64,000 nt of DNA from Lewinellaceae bacterium (GTDB taxonomy: Bacteria > Bacteroidota > Bacteroidia > Chitinophagales > Saprospiraceae): assembly GCA_020636155.1 (NCBI GenBank), contig JACJYM010000004.1:212665-276664 (forward strand), read 5' to 3'. A program made the translations under genes and the position numbers. Under the pieces are notes generated by a model. The model made no database searches, was not told the DNA's origin, and saw only the letters and a program-made list of their open reading frames with translations. This document shows positions 27,837 through 36,216 of the stretch, in pieces; position 1 is the first letter of the stretch; each line of letters starts with the position of its first letter.

Positions 27837-28802
27837 TTATAAGGAGTACGAAAGCCCAAGTGAATAAAATTTTTGAGAATCTTTTGATTCAAATTCTGCC
27901 TTTCTCAAGCCAAGAGAAATCCCTACGCCTATGCCGTTCCATACTTCAAAGTTAAGTTTATTCAACCATGTATATTCAAATAAACCGGCCTCAAAGGTTG
28001 TGCCATCCCCTAACATCACTAACTGTTTCTCATTTTTATATGGGATAAATGTAGTGAATGTTGATGACCACAGTACTTTTTTTCCTGTTACCATAAATTC
28101 CTTGGCATAGTCTGCTCTTACTTTGGCACCTAAAGATCCTTTGGTATCCAAGTTTTCCAATCCCGAAAAAGCGACGTGATAGTTAAGTGGGTGTATCACG
28201 ACTACAAGGTTTTCTATAGGTGTAAGAGTTGCTCCTACTCCAAAATCAAGCGTTCCTGGTGCAAGGAAATTCTCTACTGAAGTATTTAACTCTCCTAAGC
28301 CTGATAATGCTATCCAGTTATTTAATTTATATCCGTACAAAGAAGATAAATTAAGGATATCCACGGTTCCGTTATCAAAAAGTCCATCATTCTCCTCAGC
28401 ATGATCGCTATCACTAATATCTATATCAAGCCATTGTTTATCTATTAATAGCTTATTAAACCAAAATGATTTTTCTCTGGTTTTATTGGCAAAGGCCGTA
28501 ATCCCAATACCTAGCTTACTAGAATTTGAATTTGGGTTTGGTGAACCTATCCAATTGTCAGCCTGGTCAAGACTAAATCCTATCAATCCAGAATAACCAG
28601 TCACCCAACCTGAAAGTATATCAATCTTTTTCTGTAAATCTGCCAATTCACCATCCAAACCTGCAATTTTCGCAGCTGCCTCCTTTTTCATGGCTTCTTT
28701 TTCTGCCTTCATTGCATTTAGGCTTTCTAATGTTTCTTGACTGAAAGAAGCATTGATGCATAAGAAAAATCCAAAAATCGACAATAGTAATGTTCTTTTC
28801 AT
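27837..28802 (-). CDS. DUF3078 domain-containing protein
   Basis: 321 residues with a signal peptide (about 1-21, NASFSQ). A short coiled coil (about 25-63, rich in Lys, Glu and Ala) ends at a Trp-Gly-rich region. The remainder fits the Bacteroidota DUF3078 family: GYSGLIGFSLDQADNWIGS at the start and a series of beta strands ending in FYSLGLSYSL, an outer-membrane barrel-like end. The function of the family is not known. It is the last gene of the sigma / 71-aa / mechanosensitive channel operon (20 bases after the channel gene), which hints at an envelope-stress role, but that is inference. Confidence 0.75.
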   Translation of the reverse strand: MKRTLLLSIFGFFLCINASFSQETLESLNAMKAEKEAMKKEAAAKIAGLDGELADLQKKIDILSGWVTGYSGLIGFSLDQADNWIGSPNPNSNSSKLGIGITAFANKTREKSFWFNKLLIDKQWLDIDISDSDHAEENDGLFDNGTVDILNLSSLYGYKLNNWIALSGLGELNTSVENFLAPGTLDFGVGATLTPIENLVVVIHPLNYHVAFSGLENLDTKGSLGAKVRADYAKEFMVTGKKVLWSSTFTTFIPYKNEKQLVMLGDGTTFEAGLFEYTWLNKLNFEVWNGIGVGISLGLRKAEFESKDSQKFYSLGLSYSL

Positions 28803-28822
28803 GTTTTAATTCAATTTGTTAT

Positions 28823-29644
28823 TTAGTTAAAAATTTCAATGTTATGATTAGAAAGTTTATGCATTGGAACAAAAACTTTTTTATTTCCACAATCAATCGT
28901 TAGGGTACTTTTGTCAACTCCAACAACAGTACCTTCAATGTCCTCAATTTTTATTTTATCCCCAACTTTTACAATAGAGGATGAGTTCCTAAATGTTAGA
29001 AAACTTGACACCGTTTCTCTCGACGCCAATCCATATCCAATGGCAAAAGCAAATACGGCTCCTCCAATTATGATTGAAATATTCCTGCCCAAAAATTCGG
29101 TATTAATTTGTAACTGTGATAATGCTGACAACAATATACTGATGAATATAAAATAAAATACAAAGCCAGCAATGACTTTTGCCGCCGGAATGCCTAAGCT
29201 CTCGCATGTTGTCTGTACGACCCTTCTCATCGCATCAGAAAAGATAATCCCCAATACTAATAAAATTATCGCGACAACTATATTGGGAAAAAACAATACG
29301 ATATTGCTGATAAGCTGTGATACGATAGGCAGATCCAATATTTCTGCCGATATCATAGCTACTACGATGAGTAAAAAGTAATAGATTAACGAGGAAATTA
29401 CCTTGCTGGGAGCTATATCAATATTTGACTTGCTGATAAGGTCAATATCTCCCAATCTCTCACCTAATTTGTCAATTTTGGTTTTCTTTAATGCCTTTTC
29501 TACTACTTTTGCAAAAATTTTTGCAAAAATTAACCCAACAATAAATATCAGTAAAGCCATGATTGCATTAGGTATTCCCTGTGCAAATTTTGATGAAATA
29601 ATTTCCATATAATCTTGCCTGCCTCCTAAAAAAAGAGTAATCAT
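28823..29644 (-). CDS. Mechanosensitive ion channel protein with conserved TM-helix repeats
   Basis: 273 residues. Five membrane segments are expected (about 22-45, 82-105, 113-133, 152-172 and 185-205), then a beta domain (about 215-265) with GDKIKIEDIEGTVVGVDKSTLTIDCG, the MscS beta-domain signature. The AFAIGYGLASRETVSSF stretch just before it matches the Gly-Ala-rich pore helix. The N-terminal part carries the conserved TM-helix repeats of a bacterial subfamily of small channels. It relieves turgor on osmotic downshock. It lies two bases after the 71-aa gene, in the operon led by an ECF sigma factor. Not the same family as the mscL at 12.3 kb. Confidence 0.85.
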   Translation of the reverse strand: MITLFLGGRQDYMEIISSKFAQGIPNAIMALLIFIVGLIFAKIFAKVVEKALKKTKIDKLGERLGDIDLISKSNIDIAPSKVISSLIYYFLLIVVAMISAEILDLPIVSQLISNIVLFFPNIVVAIILLVLGIIFSDAMRRVVQTTCESLGIPAAKVIAGFVFYFIFISILLSALSQLQINTEFLGRNISIIIGGAVFAFAIGYGLASRETVSSFLTFRNSSSIVKVGDKIKIEDIEGTVVGVDKSTLTIDCGNKKVFVPMHKLSNHNIEIFN

Positions 29645-29646
29645 GC

Positions 29647-29862
29647 TTATTGCGTATTTTTATTTTTTGTGTTCAACATATTAAACAATCCGTCAAAATA
29701 TTTTGCGACATACAGTTCTATTAAGTCGCCTATAAAGCGGATTGTACCCACATTATCTTCAACCTGATTTTTAACATTAGAGAGAGATTCCTCTGCCTCT
29801 TGATTGTTAAGTTCTTCTATTTGTAATTTTTGAAGTTCTTTAAAATTATTTATTTCATTCAC
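29647..29862 (-). CDS. Small protein of unknown function (71 aa), coupled to the sigma factor
   Basis: 71 residues, starting with GTG at 29860-29862 and sharing four bases (GTGA) with the end of the ECF sigma gene. The first 40 residues are acidic and probably helical (FKELQKLQIEELNNQEAEES). The last 30 contain an amphipathic stretch (IRFIGDLIELYVAKYFDGLF). No signal peptide or clear membrane helix is present. Position right after an ECF sigma gene and overlap point to a cognate partner, perhaps an anti-sigma-like or regulatory small protein. The sequence alone does not show this, and it lacks a zinc-binding HxxxCxxC motif. Confidence 0.65.
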   Translation of the reverse strand: MNEINNFKELQKLQIEELNNQEAEESLSNVKNQVEDNVGTIRFIGDLIELYVAKYFDGLFNMLNTKNKNTQ

Positions 29863-30458
29863 CTTTCAAACGTCTCGTTATGATACTTGACAAATTTTTC
29901 TTTTGCCCTTTTTATCTGCATCTTGATTGCGCTTTCGGTCTTGTTATAGACATCGCATATTTCCTTTATTGACATGTCGTCCTGATACTTCATCAGTAAA
30001 ATCATCTTGTCTTGTAAAGGAAGTTTTTCCAAAATAATTTTTAAATTGTAAATTTCCGTTTCTAATAATATTTTATCCGAAATCTGATCATTTTCACTTT
30101 CATTGTAATTGCTCAGATCCTCGTTATAATCTTCTACATTTCTTTTTCCTTTTCTAATACTATCGATACAAAAATTATAAGTAATAGAATACAACCATGT
30201 CGAAAATTTTGACTTATTCTTAAACTTGGAGAGGTTGGTCATTAATTTTAAAAAAATGTCCTGCATGGCATCCTCTGCCAAATTATAATCTTTCAACAAC
30301 GACAAACATTTGGCAAAGACTTTCTTAGAATATCGTTCATATAAAACGTCAAAATAACAGCCGTTCTGCGTCTTCAGATATTCTTCCACCAATTCCTCGT
30401 CGGTGATTTCCTTAATTATTAACCCCGATAAAATCGGATTCAGTAAATTTACAAACAC
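29859..30458 (-). CDS. RNA polymerase sigma factor, ECF (sigma-70 family)
   Basis: About 199 residues. Region 2 is CYFDVLYERYSKKVFAKCL through EDAMQDIFLKLMTNLSKF and STWLYSITYNFCIDSIRK (about 32-120). An acidic linker follows, then region 4 with LPLQDKMILLMKYQDDMSIKEICDVYNKTESAIKMQIKRAKEKF (about 145-195), which recognises the -35 element. No ATG precedes the ITDEELVEEYLKTQNG start. TTG at 30459-30461 is followed directly by GTG at 30456-30458. An AAGGA six bases before the GTG favours GTG. The downstream 71-aa, channel and DUF3078 genes look like its own operon. It faces recA across about 200 bases. Confidence 0.88.
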   Translation of the reverse strand: MFVNLLNPILSGLIIKEITDEELVEEYLKTQNGCYFDVLYERYSKKVFAKCLSLLKDYNLAEDAMQDIFLKLMTNLSKFKNKSKFSTWLYSITYNFCIDSIRKGKRNVEDYNEDLSNYNESENDQISDKILLETEIYNLKIILEKLPLQDKMILLMKYQDDMSIKEICDVYNKTESAIKMQIKRAKEKFVKYHNETFER

Positions 30459-30602
30459 CAATTATCCTTAAAAAAGTTAATCAATCCATTGGACGTTAAA
30501 AGATACGAAAGTAACTTTTTTTTTGATTTTTGTCTTTTATGTTTGAGAAATTTTAGATTTCCTTGCCAATCTTCATCTTTATAATTAATTGCATAATGAT
30601 AA

Positions 30603-30632
30603 TTGAAATCGACTTCTAATTTCGTATCTTTG
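30603..30632 (+). promoter_or_regulatory. Promoter of recA
   Basis: TTG at 30603-30605 and TATCTTTG at 30625-30632, separated by 19 bases, are an exact fit to the Bacteroidota promoter consensus. Transcription would begin about 15 bases before the ATG at 30655. Confidence 0.7.
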
Positions 30633-30654
30633 TTTTTTTAATATAATCAATACC

Positions 30655-31677
30655 ATGTCAAAAGAAAAAGAAGAAAAATTAAAAGCCTTAGGTCTTGTCA
30701 TGGACAAGCTAGACAAACAATATGGCAAAGGCACCATTATGAAAATGGGCGATAAGCAGATTGTAAATGTTGATACTATATCTACCGGTTCTTTAGGATT
30801 GGATATAGCTCTTGGGATCGGTGGGTTTCCAAAAGGAAGAATCGTAGAGATCTACGGTCCTGAATCTTCTGGAAAAACCACATTGGCCATTCATGCCATT
30901 GCCTCAAGCCAGAAAAAAGGTGGAATCGCCGCATTTATTGATGCAGAACATGCATTTGACCGAGCCTATGCAGAGTCTCTGGGGGTCGATACGGAAAACT
31001 TGCTCATATCACAGCCTGACAATGGTGAGCAAGCCCTCGAAATTGCAGAAAATCTCATTCGTTCTGGTGCCATAGATATCTTAGTCATAGATTCTGTGGC
31101 TGCACTCGTGCCAAGAAGTGAGATAGAGGGAGAAATGGGTGATAGTAAAATGGGTCTACAAGCAAGATTGATGTCTCAGGCTTTGAGAAAATTGACTGCA
31201 ACCATTGGTAAAACAGGCTGTTGCTGTATTTTTATTAATCAGTTGAGAGAGAAAATTGGGGTCATGTTTGGTAACCCTGAGACAACTACCGGTGGTAATG
31301 CCTTGAAGTTTTATGCTTCCATTCGTCTGGATATTCGCCGTAGCGGAACTGCCATTAAAGATAGAGATGGAAATGTCATGGGAAATCCCGTTAAAGTCAA
31401 AGTGGTAAAAAACAAGCTTGCACCTCCATTCAGAACCACGGTTTTTGACATCATGTTTGGTGAAGGAATCTCCAAATCAGGTGAAATCGTCGATCTGGGA
31501 GTTGAGACCGATCTTATACAAAAAAGTGGTAGCTGGTATAGCTATGAGGGTACTAAAATAGCTCAGGGTAGAGATGCGGCTAAACAGTTCCTTATTGATA
31601 ATCCGGAAGTGGCGGAGCAACTTGAACAAAAAATAAAGCTCATCTACAATCCAAAAGTAACCAGTGACGAAGAGTAG
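30655..31677 (+). CDS. recA: Recombinase RecA
   Basis: Forms filaments on single-stranded DNA, pairs homologous strands and acts in the SOS response where present. The 340-residue protein has Walker A GPESSGKT at residues 68-75, Walker B ILVIDSVAAL, the DNA-binding loops L1 (EIEGEMGDSKMGLQARLMSQ) and L2 (IGVMFGNPETTTGG), and the C-terminal domain. It is highly conserved and full length. It has its own promoter at 30603-30632, with no visible LexA-type operator, so control may be by growth or another regulator. A bidirectional terminator follows. Confidence 0.98.
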   Translation: MSKEKEEKLKALGLVMDKLDKQYGKGTIMKMGDKQIVNVDTISTGSLGLDIALGIGGFPKGRIVEIYGPESSGKTTLAIHAIASSQKKGGIAAFIDAEHAFDRAYAESLGVDTENLLISQPDNGEQALEIAENLIRSGAIDILVIDSVAALVPRSEIEGEMGDSKMGLQARLMSQALRKLTATIGKTGCCCIFINQLREKIGVMFGNPETTTGGNALKFYASIRLDIRRSGTAIKDRDGNVMGNPVKVKVVKNKLAPPFRTTVFDIMFGEGISKSGEIVDLGVETDLIQKSGSWYSYEGTKIAQGRDAAKQFLIDNPEVAEQLEQKIKLIYNPKVTSDEE

Positions 31678-31702
31678 TATCGCTCTTCTATGAGAAATCT
31701 TC

Positions 31703-31740
31703 AAATAAAGCTTGGCAGATAAAACTACCAAGCTTTATTT
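31703..31740. terminator. Bidirectional terminator between recA and the transglycosylase gene
   Basis: AAATAAAGCTTGG (31703-31715) pairs perfectly with CCAAGCTTTATTT (31728-31740), then TTT. The arms themselves supply T-runs on both strands; the stop of the minus-strand transglycosylase (31735-31737) is within it. Confidence 0.88.
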
Positions 31741-32655
31741 TTTAGGGATTTTTATGGTGTATGTGTTGTTCCTTACCGTGAGCTGATTGTCTATTAACCA
31801 CGGATTGTAATATTTTAACATTCTGTAGCTTACACCATATTTGTGAGCAAACGTCCCCATGTCTGGGATGCTTTCCGTCACAGAGATTTCATAAAAATCT
31901 GGCATAGCATCATAGTATTGGTTTTCCTCCACATAAAACCCAAAGGCCTCGGGATTTTTCAATATCTCCTTCATAGCCACGAGTCTAAATACATATCTTG
32001 AGCTTTCCTCGCCCAGATTTAGGTCAAAGTAATTGTCCTCACTCTGGGACTTACATTGGGCAGAAAAATTAGTTGGCCCCATGTTATATGCTCCAGCAGC
32101 ATTTACCCATGAGCCAAATTGATTTTTTAATTTTTTCAAGTATTTACAAGCTGCTTGTGTAGATTTCTCTAGATGGTATCTCTCGTCCACTTCGCTATTC
32201 ACTTCTAGGCCATAATCTGTGGCTGCTCCTTTGAGAAATTGCCAATAGCCTTTGGCTCCGGCACTGCTTGTCACATTTCTGAGACCACTCTCTGCGAGTG
32301 CCAGATACTTAAAATCATCAGGAATCCCTTCCTTTTTAAGGATCGGCTCTATCTCTGAAAAGAATTTTTTGGCTAACTTAATGTTGAGTAAAGTCGAAGA
32401 TTGCCAGTAAGAGTTTACCAGTAATTCTCGATCAAGCCTTTCTTTCGTATCTGCATTCAATGGTATTTTTTCACCCGCAAAATCATATTCTTTATTCAAG
32501 CTTATGGATTGAACTCGCTGAGGAAGGTCATAGCCCTCTTTTGTAGAAGATTCTTTGCCCTCCATCTTTTCTCCAGAGGTATAGGAACCCAGTAAAAATA
32601 AAAGAGAGAACATAGAGAGAATGATAATCGTCGAAGAAATAAATTTATTCGTCAT
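31735..32655 (-). CDS. Lytic transglycosylase with a C-terminal LysM-like domain
   Basis: Cleaves peptidoglycan glycan strands between MurNAc and GlcNAc with 1,6-anhydro formation. The 306-residue protein starts at ATG 32653-32655 and goes at once into a signal anchor or signal peptide (about 5-24). The SLT (GH23) domain covers about 95-225, with the catalytic Glu122 in YLALAESGL, then the family motifs SSAGAKGYWQF and NAAGAYNMGP. The end (about 260-306) resembles a single LysM repeat (GTFAHKYGVSYRMLKYYNPW), which would bind peptidoglycan. The layout is like MltD but shorter. An in-frame ATG 33 bases upstream gives no signal peptide, so the inner one is preferred. Confidence 0.88.
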   Translation of the reverse strand: MTNKFISSTIIILSMFSLLFLLGSYTSGEKMEGKESSTKEGYDLPQRVQSISLNKEYDFAGEKIPLNADTKERLDRELLVNSYWQSSTLLNIKLAKKFFSEIEPILKKEGIPDDFKYLALAESGLRNVTSSAGAKGYWQFLKGAATDYGLEVNSEVDERYHLEKSTQAACKYLKKLKNQFGSWVNAAGAYNMGPTNFSAQCKSQSEDNYFDLNLGEESSRYVFRLVAMKEILKNPEAFGFYVEENQYYDAMPDFYEISVTESIPDMGTFAHKYGVSYRMLKYYNPWLIDNQLTVRNNTYTIKIPKK

Positions 32656-32765
32656 CTTATTTCGTGATTTTAAATTACAGTCATGCAAATTTCGTGGTTT
32701 TTGAATAAAAATTATACCAAAAAATATTTTTATACTTCTATTACAACGAAAATTATCTGTTATAA

Positions 32766-32797
32766 TTTGCTCAGAATGAAAAATTTAATTAAATTTG
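32766..32797 (+). promoter_or_regulatory. Promoter of the 872-aa T9SS gene
   Basis: TTTG at 32766-32769 and TAAATTTG at 32790-32797 are 20 bases apart, matching the Bacteroidota consensus. The ATG is at 32830, about 33 bases later. Confidence 0.55.
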
Positions 32798-32829
32798 GTA
32801 AAATTTTAAACTCCTAAATTTAGAATCCT

Positions 32830-35448
32830 ATGAAAATTTTATTCTCCTCACTCCTCTTTTCTATATTATTCTGTCTGCAAATACTTGGTCAAGAGCGACT
32901 TACTAAATTTAATCTAGACTATACCGCAATTAGTAGTTCTCTTCAACAGATAGATGACAAGGTTTATGCCGTAGGTGACACCATTTATCAATTATTAAAT
33001 GATTCGCTGATAACAGTCGACCTTGATTACGCTGTTTGGAATGGTGCCGTATATTTTGAGGCAAAAGATGAAGAATTTATGATTCGGGTTTTTTCGGATT
33101 ACATCGCCGTAGTCAATCTTAAAGATGAAACCCTGCATACCCTCCCTAAAGATGAAACCTATTATACAAAATATCTTAATAAATTCTTCAGTTTTACCAA
33201 TGAATATGGAGACACTAAATACCATTTCCTTGATTTAGATAATTATTCACTTGATAAATATCCTTCACAAATATGGAGTCGAAGCTTGTCAAATCTAGTA
33301 GGAACCTATGGTGCATATATTGAAAACAAGGCCATAAATTATACCTTTTCTCCGAATTCGTCCTTTTCTGCACTTTCCTTTTGTAAAGCTACCAACTCCG
33401 TAATTTACCGGGACAGTAATATGGATGTCTATGCGTTTGATTATGATAATTTTTCTAATACGCTTTTATTCAATTCCGATTCCGCGTTATATTTTAAAGA
33501 TGATAAGGTCTATTACAAGGGGGATAATACGCATATAAACGCATTCAATCTCACAGATTTTTCCACCTCACAAATTGACATAACAGAAACAACCAAATCC
33601 GTTAAGGTATTATATGTTTACGAAGATTTAATTGTTTACTCTGATGGATCAAATCTAATACTAAAAAAAGGCGTCTTTGCTCGTCTTCTGACTAATTATA
33701 ATTCTTTTTATACTTCAAAAGATGCCGCTGTAGTTGTGAAATCTATAGACGGTCAGGATAAGTATTTCCTTGTAAATTATGAAGATTTTAAAGTCTCCCC
33801 ATTAAATACCATGTTTTATATATATGGATCCATTTACCTCGATTCGTCTTCTTCTCTATACGCCATTCTATTCAATGAAAATACCAATTTATTTTGGGGT
33901 TCTATTTCACATGATGTAAATACAGCAACTAAAACATTAGATACTCGCATAAATACTTTAGTCAATAAAGAATATTTTGATTATTATTTTATCGAAAACG
34001 ATACATTTATCTCTCTATCAAGTTATCCGCGTGGTATTTATAAATTAAAAAATGACATTTTAATACCGCAGGTAGAACAAGACTCTTTAATTCGAATTGT
34101 TCACCACTCTGATGGGTATCTTTACCTGTGGGTAAAACACAACATTGATTCTTCCAACTTTTACTCCAGTATAGACAAATATGATCCTGTCACAGATCAA
34201 ACCGTTTTTTCTTGGACAGTTAGTTCTGATTCTACCCTACTCAATATTAAAAATGAAGTCATTCTTGATAACTATTATCTATACGAAGACGAGGCATCGA
34301 ATCAATTGAATATTATTGATTTTGCCACTTTGGATAGAAATACTATTGATCTTTCCGCTGGTTCGTGTTATACTCTAGGAACTTATAATAAACAAGTTTA
34401 TTATAGATGCCAAAATGACATATGGAGAATTGACCCTTCTACACTATCTAAGGAATTTTTGTTTTCCGTAGATGATAATTCTGGTATAGAACTAAAAGAC
34501 AACCTTTTAGTATATTATAATTATGGGTATCCCCCGTACCCTTATGCATATTTTATTGATACGAAGGCGGTAGTTTCTATTAATAGTGATATAATCATGT
34601 ATGGTGGACTTAAAAGAAATTTGTCAATAGGAAATGCTTTTGTCTATCAGGCGGGGCAGGATATCTATATCACAGATGAAACAGACGAGTATAAGATTAC
34701 CTCCATTCCTCAAGAACATTTGGTAACGAATATTTATCAGCTTGGAAATAAGGTTTTGTTTAAGATACTCAATGATCCTGCTAGTATTTATTATGTGATT
34801 TTATATAATCCAGAAACTCGAGAAATTGAAAAATATTTAAATTCCGATTTCAATTTATTAGCTACTTATAATGGAAAATTCTTAATTACTGAAAATGATG
34901 GAAAGACATTAAAAATCGTTGATGAATCCTTAAACGAAATTAAGCTATTTGATAAACAAAACTATTCTCCAAAATATTTTAACCTACAATTTCAAGATAA
35001 TCAATTGGTCGTATTTACAGAAGAAAGTAGTATAAAAGGTCAGGAAATGGCCATTGTAAATATGGATAAAGAGATAATTCAGCATTTCGATATTTACCCT
35101 GGATACAAGAATTCTAATCCAAGAAATTTTAGTGTGATAAATAATGAGCTCTACTTCACGGCTTACAGTAAGAACCTAGGATACCAACTTTGGAAGCTTG
35201 GCATAGACGAGATACTCTCCACAGAAAATCCAAAAGCTGAAGTTGTAAAAAACACACTACATTTTTACCCAAATCCTGCTCTCGATAGGATACAATTCGA
35301 TGATGAAATCGATATCAAAGTTTATGACTTGAATGGTAGAATGGTATTGAATCATAATGCTTGTGAGTCTCTAGATGTATCTACTCTCCCAGCGGGAATG
35401 TATATCTTAATCTCTTCAAATGGTATCGGAAAGCTGCTCAAAGAGTAA
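32830..35448 (+). CDS. Large secreted protein with T9SS sorting domain, beta-propeller-like repeats
   Basis: 872 residues. A signal peptide (about 1-20, LQILGQ) and a type A sorting domain at the end (LHFYPNPALDRIQF, IKVYDLNGRMVLN, LPAGMYILISSNG) mark it as type IX cargo. The interior is a long series of short beta-strand repeats ending in Tyr-Lys/Val-Asp-type turns, with many Tyr, Asn and Asp. The part near residue 780, NNELYFTAYSKNLGYQLWKLG, resembles the ELWKTDGT repeats of Bacteroidota surface propeller proteins. No catalytic motif is seen. Likely a surface or adhesin-type propeller; the ligand is unknown. It is a single gene, separated from its neighbours. Confidence 0.75.
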   Translation: MKILFSSLLFSILFCLQILGQERLTKFNLDYTAISSSLQQIDDKVYAVGDTIYQLLNDSLITVDLDYAVWNGAVYFEAKDEEFMIRVFSDYIAVVNLKDETLHTLPKDETYYTKYLNKFFSFTNEYGDTKYHFLDLDNYSLDKYPSQIWSRSLSNLVGTYGAYIENKAINYTFSPNSSFSALSFCKATNSVIYRDSNMDVYAFDYDNFSNTLLFNSDSALYFKDDKVYYKGDNTHINAFNLTDFSTSQIDITETTKSVKVLYVYEDLIVYSDGSNLILKKGVFARLLTNYNSFYTSKDAAVVVKSIDGQDKYFLVNYEDFKVSPLNTMFYIYGSIYLDSSSSLYAILFNENTNLFWGSISHDVNTATKTLDTRINTLVNKEYFDYYFIENDTFISLSSYPRGIYKLKNDILIPQVEQDSLIRIVHHSDGYLYLWVKHNIDSSNFYSSIDKYDPVTDQTVFSWTVSSDSTLLNIKNEVILDNYYLYEDEASNQLNIIDFATLDRNTIDLSAGSCYTLGTYNKQVYYRCQNDIWRIDPSTLSKEFLFSVDDNSGIELKDNLLVYYNYGYPPYPYAYFIDTKAVVSINSDIIMYGGLKRNLSIGNAFVYQAGQDIYITDETDEYKITSIPQEHLVTNIYQLGNKVLFKILNDPASIYYVILYNPETREIEKYLNSDFNLLATYNGKFLITENDGKTLKIVDESLNEIKLFDKQNYSPKYFNLQFQDNQLVVFTEESSIKGQEMAIVNMDKEIIQHFDIYPGYKNSNPRNFSVINNELYFTAYSKNLGYQLWKLGIDEILSTENPKAEVVKNTLHFYPNPALDRIQFDDEIDIKVYDLNGRMVLNHNACESLDVSTLPAGMYILISSNGIGKLLKE

Positions 35449-35501
35449 GGCTGTGTCTTGATCAAGATTTTAGGCTTATCTTCGAGAGTTCGCAGTTAAT
35501 T

Positions 35502-36071
35502 TTAGTTTTTACATGCATTCATAATTATATAAATATTTGCTTCTTTACAGCCATTTAATATCACGGTTTTTGGTTCTAAATCTCTTAATAGATAAGATAA
35601 TTGACATAAATACAAAAAATCCTTGCCTACTAAAAAATGGCATGAGGATAGATAATTAGATTCTAAGAGATATCCAACCAAAATATTTTTTACTTCTTGC
35701 GATTCGACAGCAGCAAAGTCAACCGGAAAATCTTGTCGGTTTTTCCCCGGGTCAATGATTGCATTGAAATACCCAAAATTATCCATGATCTGATGAAGAC
35801 CTTTTTTTGTTTTCACCACTTCTATCACTAGTTCTGTGATAAATCTATTGCTATAGTTTTTTGAATTTATGATAGAATCCAAAGTCATTTTTCCAGTGAC
35901 TAGCTCATCTCTCAATTCATATATTAGCAAGGTGTCGCTGTGGTTCATCGTTTCTCGGTATTTCCGTTCATATTGGTTAAGAATACTATCTATTCTCTCT
36001 GACTGACTGTATCCACTGAGACCAAGCATTAAATTCAATATTATTAATACCACTTTCTTAAAATCCATCAT
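35502..36071 (-). CDS. Hypothetical exported protein
   Basis: 189 residues with a signal peptide (about 5-22, LSGYSQ). The mature part is mainly helical, with Glu/Lys-rich stretches such as ILNQYERKYRETMNHS and ELRDELVTGKMTLDS. Three Cys residues lie in the last 45 residues, two of them near the end. No family was recognised and no membrane helix follows the signal. It stands alone, convergent with the large T9SS gene upstream and divergent from serS. It could be a small periplasmic or secreted helical protein. Confidence 0.55.
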   Translation of the reverse strand: MMDFKKVVLIILNLMLGLSGYSQSERIDSILNQYERKYRETMNHSDTLLIYELRDELVTGKMTLDSIINSKNYSNRFITELVIEVVKTKKGLHQIMDNFGYFNAIIDPGKNRQDFPVDFAAVESQEVKNILVGYLLESNYLSSCHFLVGKDFLYLCQLSYLLRDLEPKTVILNGCKEANIYIIMNACKN

Positions 36072-36176
36072 ACGAGATTTTCTATTGTTTTAGGATAAGA
36101 TGATTCTTTCCTAAAAATTACATAACAGGCCACAGACATAGAGTTTTTAGATAATGTGATATTCCCAACTATATGC

Positions 36177-36184
36177 TATTTTTG
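36177..36184 (+). promoter_or_regulatory. Minus-7 box for serS
   Basis: TATTTTTG fits TAnnTTTG exactly, 32 bases before the serS ATG. No TTG partner at the right distance is visible. Confidence 0.35.
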
Positions 36185-36216
36185 CCCTCATATTAATATC
36201 GAAAAATCACTAAGAA

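Noticed and set aside
35456..35467. Palindrome TCTTGATCAAGA after the 872-aa gene
   Set aside because: No loop and no T-run, so not a terminator; a 12-base palindrome alone is weak evidence.
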